From UBA3537 sp045561735 (GTDB lineage Bacteria > Bacteroidota > Bacteroidia > Flavobacteriales > Flavobacteriaceae), in the NCBI GenBank assembly GCA_045561735.1, contig JBJKXC010000017.1, positions 1 through 64,000 on the forward strand: a stretch of DNA of 64,000 nucleotides, written 5' to 3'. Each line of letters starts with the position of its first letter. The stretch's first letter is position 1. The translations under genes and the position numbers were made by a program. Shown here one piece after another: positions 62,011-64,000 of this stretch. A model generated the notes under the pieces. That model worked only from the letters and a program-made list of their open reading frames with translations, searched no databases and was not told the origin of the DNA.

Positions 62011-64000
62011 GGATTGATTTTTAACCTTGGATTTATACTACCACCCATTGTATTGATTTTTAGAAATTTTTCCGCTGTTTTGATTGCGGTTTCGGTCTGT
62101 TTTTGTAAAGTGTTTACATCCACAGAAAATTCATCTGTATAGGCTTCAATCGGGGCACAGGTACAAATTAAATTTCGATCTCCGTAAGCGTCGTCTACAC
62201 GTCTTACTGTTGGCCAAAATTTATCCGCTTTGATATAATCCAGTGGAAATGCTGCAGTTGCTCTGCTGTAAGGGAGATCCCATTGGTCACTGCTGAGCAT
62301 TTCAAGGGTATGTGGTGCATTTTTTAGAGGATTGTTGGGCGATGATTTGTCTGCTACTTCAATTTCTTTGCGAATGGCAATCATGGCGTCACAAAAACGG
62401 TCCATTTCAGCTTTGCTTTCACTTTCAGTGGGCTCAATCATCATGGTACCTGCAACGGGGAAAGAAACTGTTGGGGCGTGAAATCCATAATCCATTAAAC
62501 GCTTTGCAATATCGGTTACTTCAATACCCTTGGCTTTAAAATCTCTACAATCAATGATCATTTCATGAGCTGCACGGCCTTTTTCACCAGTATAAAGTGT
62601 GTCGTAAAAACCATGAAGCCGTTCTTTGATATAGTTTGCATTTAAGATGGCAATTTTGGTTGCTTCAGTCAATCCTTTTGCGCCTAGCATTTTGATATAT
62701 CCATAGGATATAAGGCAGGCCAGAGCCGATCCAAAAGGTGCTCCAGAGATGGAATTGATCGCTTGAGAACCCCCGCTTTTTACAAGGGGGTTACCTGGCA
62801 AGAAAGGGGTCAATTGTTTAGCGACACAAATGGGTCCAACGCCAGGGCCACCGCCTCCATGTGGAATGGCAAAAGTTTTGTGAAGGTTTAGATGGCATAC
62901 ATCCGCTCCAATTTGTCCAGGGCTTGTAAGCCCCACTTGGGCATTCATGTTGGCGCCGTCCATATAAACTTGTCCGCCATAATCATGGATGATTTGTGTA
63001 ATCTCTTTGATTTCAGATTCATAAACGCCATGGGTTGAAGGGTAGGTTACCATGAGGGCTGCCAAATTATCTTTGTGAAGCATGGCTTTTTCACGGACAT
63101 CCTCAACATCGATATTGCCATTTTCAGAAGATTTTGTCACTACAACTTTCATTCCAGCCATGACAGCACTTGCTGGATTTGTTCCGTGTGCGGAAGATGG
63201 AATTATGCAAATATTTCTGTGTTGGTCTCCTCTAGAATTGTGGTAGGCTTTGATAGTCATCAAGCCAGCAAACTCACCTTGTGCACCCGAGTTGGGTTGC
63301 AAAGAGGTTCCAGCAAAGCCTGTTATTTCATTCAATTGTTGTTCCAGTGTCTGAAGGACTTGAGTGTAGCCTTCCACTTGATCTTTTGGAGCAAAGGGGT
63401 GAATGTTTCCCCAACTTGACCAACTTAGCGGAAGCATTTCAACCGCTGCATTCAATTTCATGGTACAAGATCCCAACGAAATCATGGAATAATTCAACGC
63501 TAAATCTTTTCGTTCCAAGCGTTTTATGTAACGCATCAGTTCTGTTTCAGAATGGTGGCTGTTAAAAACGGGATTGTTTAAAAATTCAGAGGTTCTTATA
63601 TGGTCTTTCGGAATGAAACCTTCTGAGCTTTGTTCTGTTTTAAGGTTCACTTCTAAGGCTTCAGAAAAAACAGATAAAATAAGTCCAATATCATTTAGAG
63701 TTGTCGTTTCATTTACTGAAATTGATACGGTTGTTTGGTCTGGATAATAAAAATTGAGCTTTTTGCGTAGGGCAATGGATTTTATTTTTTCATTATTTGC
63801 CACCGAAATTTGAAGTGTATCAAAAAACCTGGAGTGTTTTATGGAAAAACCAACAGATGTCAAAGATTTTGCCAATACAACTGTATTATTATGAACTTTT
63901 TCAGCAATGTATTTAAGCCCCTTGGGGCCATGGTATACAGCATACATCCCTGCCATTACTGCCAATAGCACTTGCGCAGTGCATATGTTGGAAGTGGCAC
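62007..64000 (-). CDS. gcvP: Glycine dehydrogenase (decarboxylating), P protein, N-terminus missing
   Basis: The C-terminal 663 or so residues of a GcvP that would be near 950; the gene runs off the right edge, beginning in ATSNICTAQVLLAVMAGMYA. The second PLP-type half has the lysine in CHLNLHKTFAIPHGGGGPG, YMDGANMNAQVGL and SSAHGTNPASAVMAG. It decarboxylates glycine in the cleavage system with GcvH, GcvT and Lpd. The stop overlaps the KASIII start, implying one transcript through the KASIII-methyltransferase-GT2 genes. Confidence 0.96.
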   Translation of the reverse strand, partial: ATSNICTAQVLLAVMAGMYAVYHGPKGLKYIAEKVHNNTVVLAKSLTSVGFSIKHSRFFDTLQISVANNEKIKSIALRKKLNFYYPDQTTVSISVNETTTLNDIGLILSVFSEALEVNLKTEQSSEGFIPKDHIRTSEFLNNPVFNSHHSETELMRYIKRLERKDLALNYSMISLGSCTMKLNAAVEMLPLSWSSWGNIHPFAPKDQVEGYTQVLQTLEQQLNEITGFAGTSLQPNSGAQGEFAGLMTIKAYHNSRGDQHRNICIIPSSAHGTNPASAVMAGMKVVVTKSSENGNIDVEDVREKAMLHKDNLAALMVTYPSTHGVYESEIKEITQIIHDYGGQVYMDGANMNAQVGLTSPGQIGADVCHLNLHKTFAIPHGGGGPGVGPICVAKQLTPFLPGNPLVKSGGSQAINSISGAPFGSALACLISYGYIKMLGAKGLTEATKIAILNANYIKERLHGFYDTLYTGEKGRAAHEMIIDCRDFKAKGIEVTDIAKRLMDYGFHAPTVSFPVAGTMMIEPTESESKAEMDRFCDAMIAIRKEIEVADKSSPNNPLKNAPHTLEMLSSDQWDLPYSRATAAFPLDYIKADKFWPTVRRVDDAYGDRNLICTCAPIEAYTDEFSVDVNTLQKQTETAIKTAEKFLKINTMGGSINPRLKINP

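Overview
The window is AT-rich chromosomal DNA from a member of the Bacteroidota, most likely a (probably marine) Flavobacteriaceae. The evidence is a SusC/SusD-type glycan uptake pair, proteins ending in type IX secretion (T9SS, PorSS) sorting domains, Bacteroidota-type TAnnTTTG -7 promoter elements with few Shine-Dalgarno sequences, the CTC-type L25 protein, and a gene content typical of that family. Both window edges cut genes: an S74-chaperone adhesin-like protein at the left and gcvP at the right.

Region 1 (1-28100) is a carbohydrate-utilisation region built around an alpha-glucan (maltodextrin/starch) locus. A LacI-type regulator heads a long minus-strand run: LacI, sugar:H+ symporter, beta-phosphoglucomutase, GH65 phosphorylase, GH13, esterase, GH31, GH13 and GH53, with gaps of at most a few tens of bases except after lacI. 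Divergently, the plus strand carries susC, susD, a susE-like lipoprotein gene, a terminator and a T9SS-secreted GH13. The model is surface cleavage by the T9SS GH13, capture by SusD/SusE, import by SusC, periplasmic trimming by lipoprotein GH13s and GH31, inner-membrane import, then phosphorolysis by GH65 and conversion of beta-glucose-1-phosphate to glucose-6-phosphate. Unusually, a beta-galactanase (GH53) is the last gene of the run and two GH3 beta-glycosidases lie beyond it. The most striking feature is a SusE-type binding module embedded inside SusD and similar at DNA level to the three tandem modules of the neighbouring SusE.

Region 2 (28167-35428) is mixed: a SOUL haem-binding protein, aconitase B, an SRPBCC protein, a DUF4212 plus VC_2705-type sodium/solute symporter pair, a lipocalin-like lipoprotein and a tRNA-Leu(CAA).

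Region 3 (35571-64000) is mostly housekeeping: prs-rplY-pth, a secreted M43 metalloprotease, ribF, serS, a run TPR-DUF4286-rsmA-mgtE-hydroxyacid dehydrogenase, an OlsF-like bifunctional acyltransferase coupled to aspartate kinase and a GNAT gene, era and der, a MerR-type regulator with an M23 peptidase, alaS, an enoyl-CoA hydratase-family protein, ilvE, and a coupled run gcvP-KASIII-methyltransferase-glycosyltransferase.

Three otherwise well-conserved genes (esterase, GH13, M23 peptidase) are each broken by a single-base indel in a short homopolymer. This looks more like residual assembly error than gene decay. No CRISPR array, insertion sequence, prophage or rRNA was seen.
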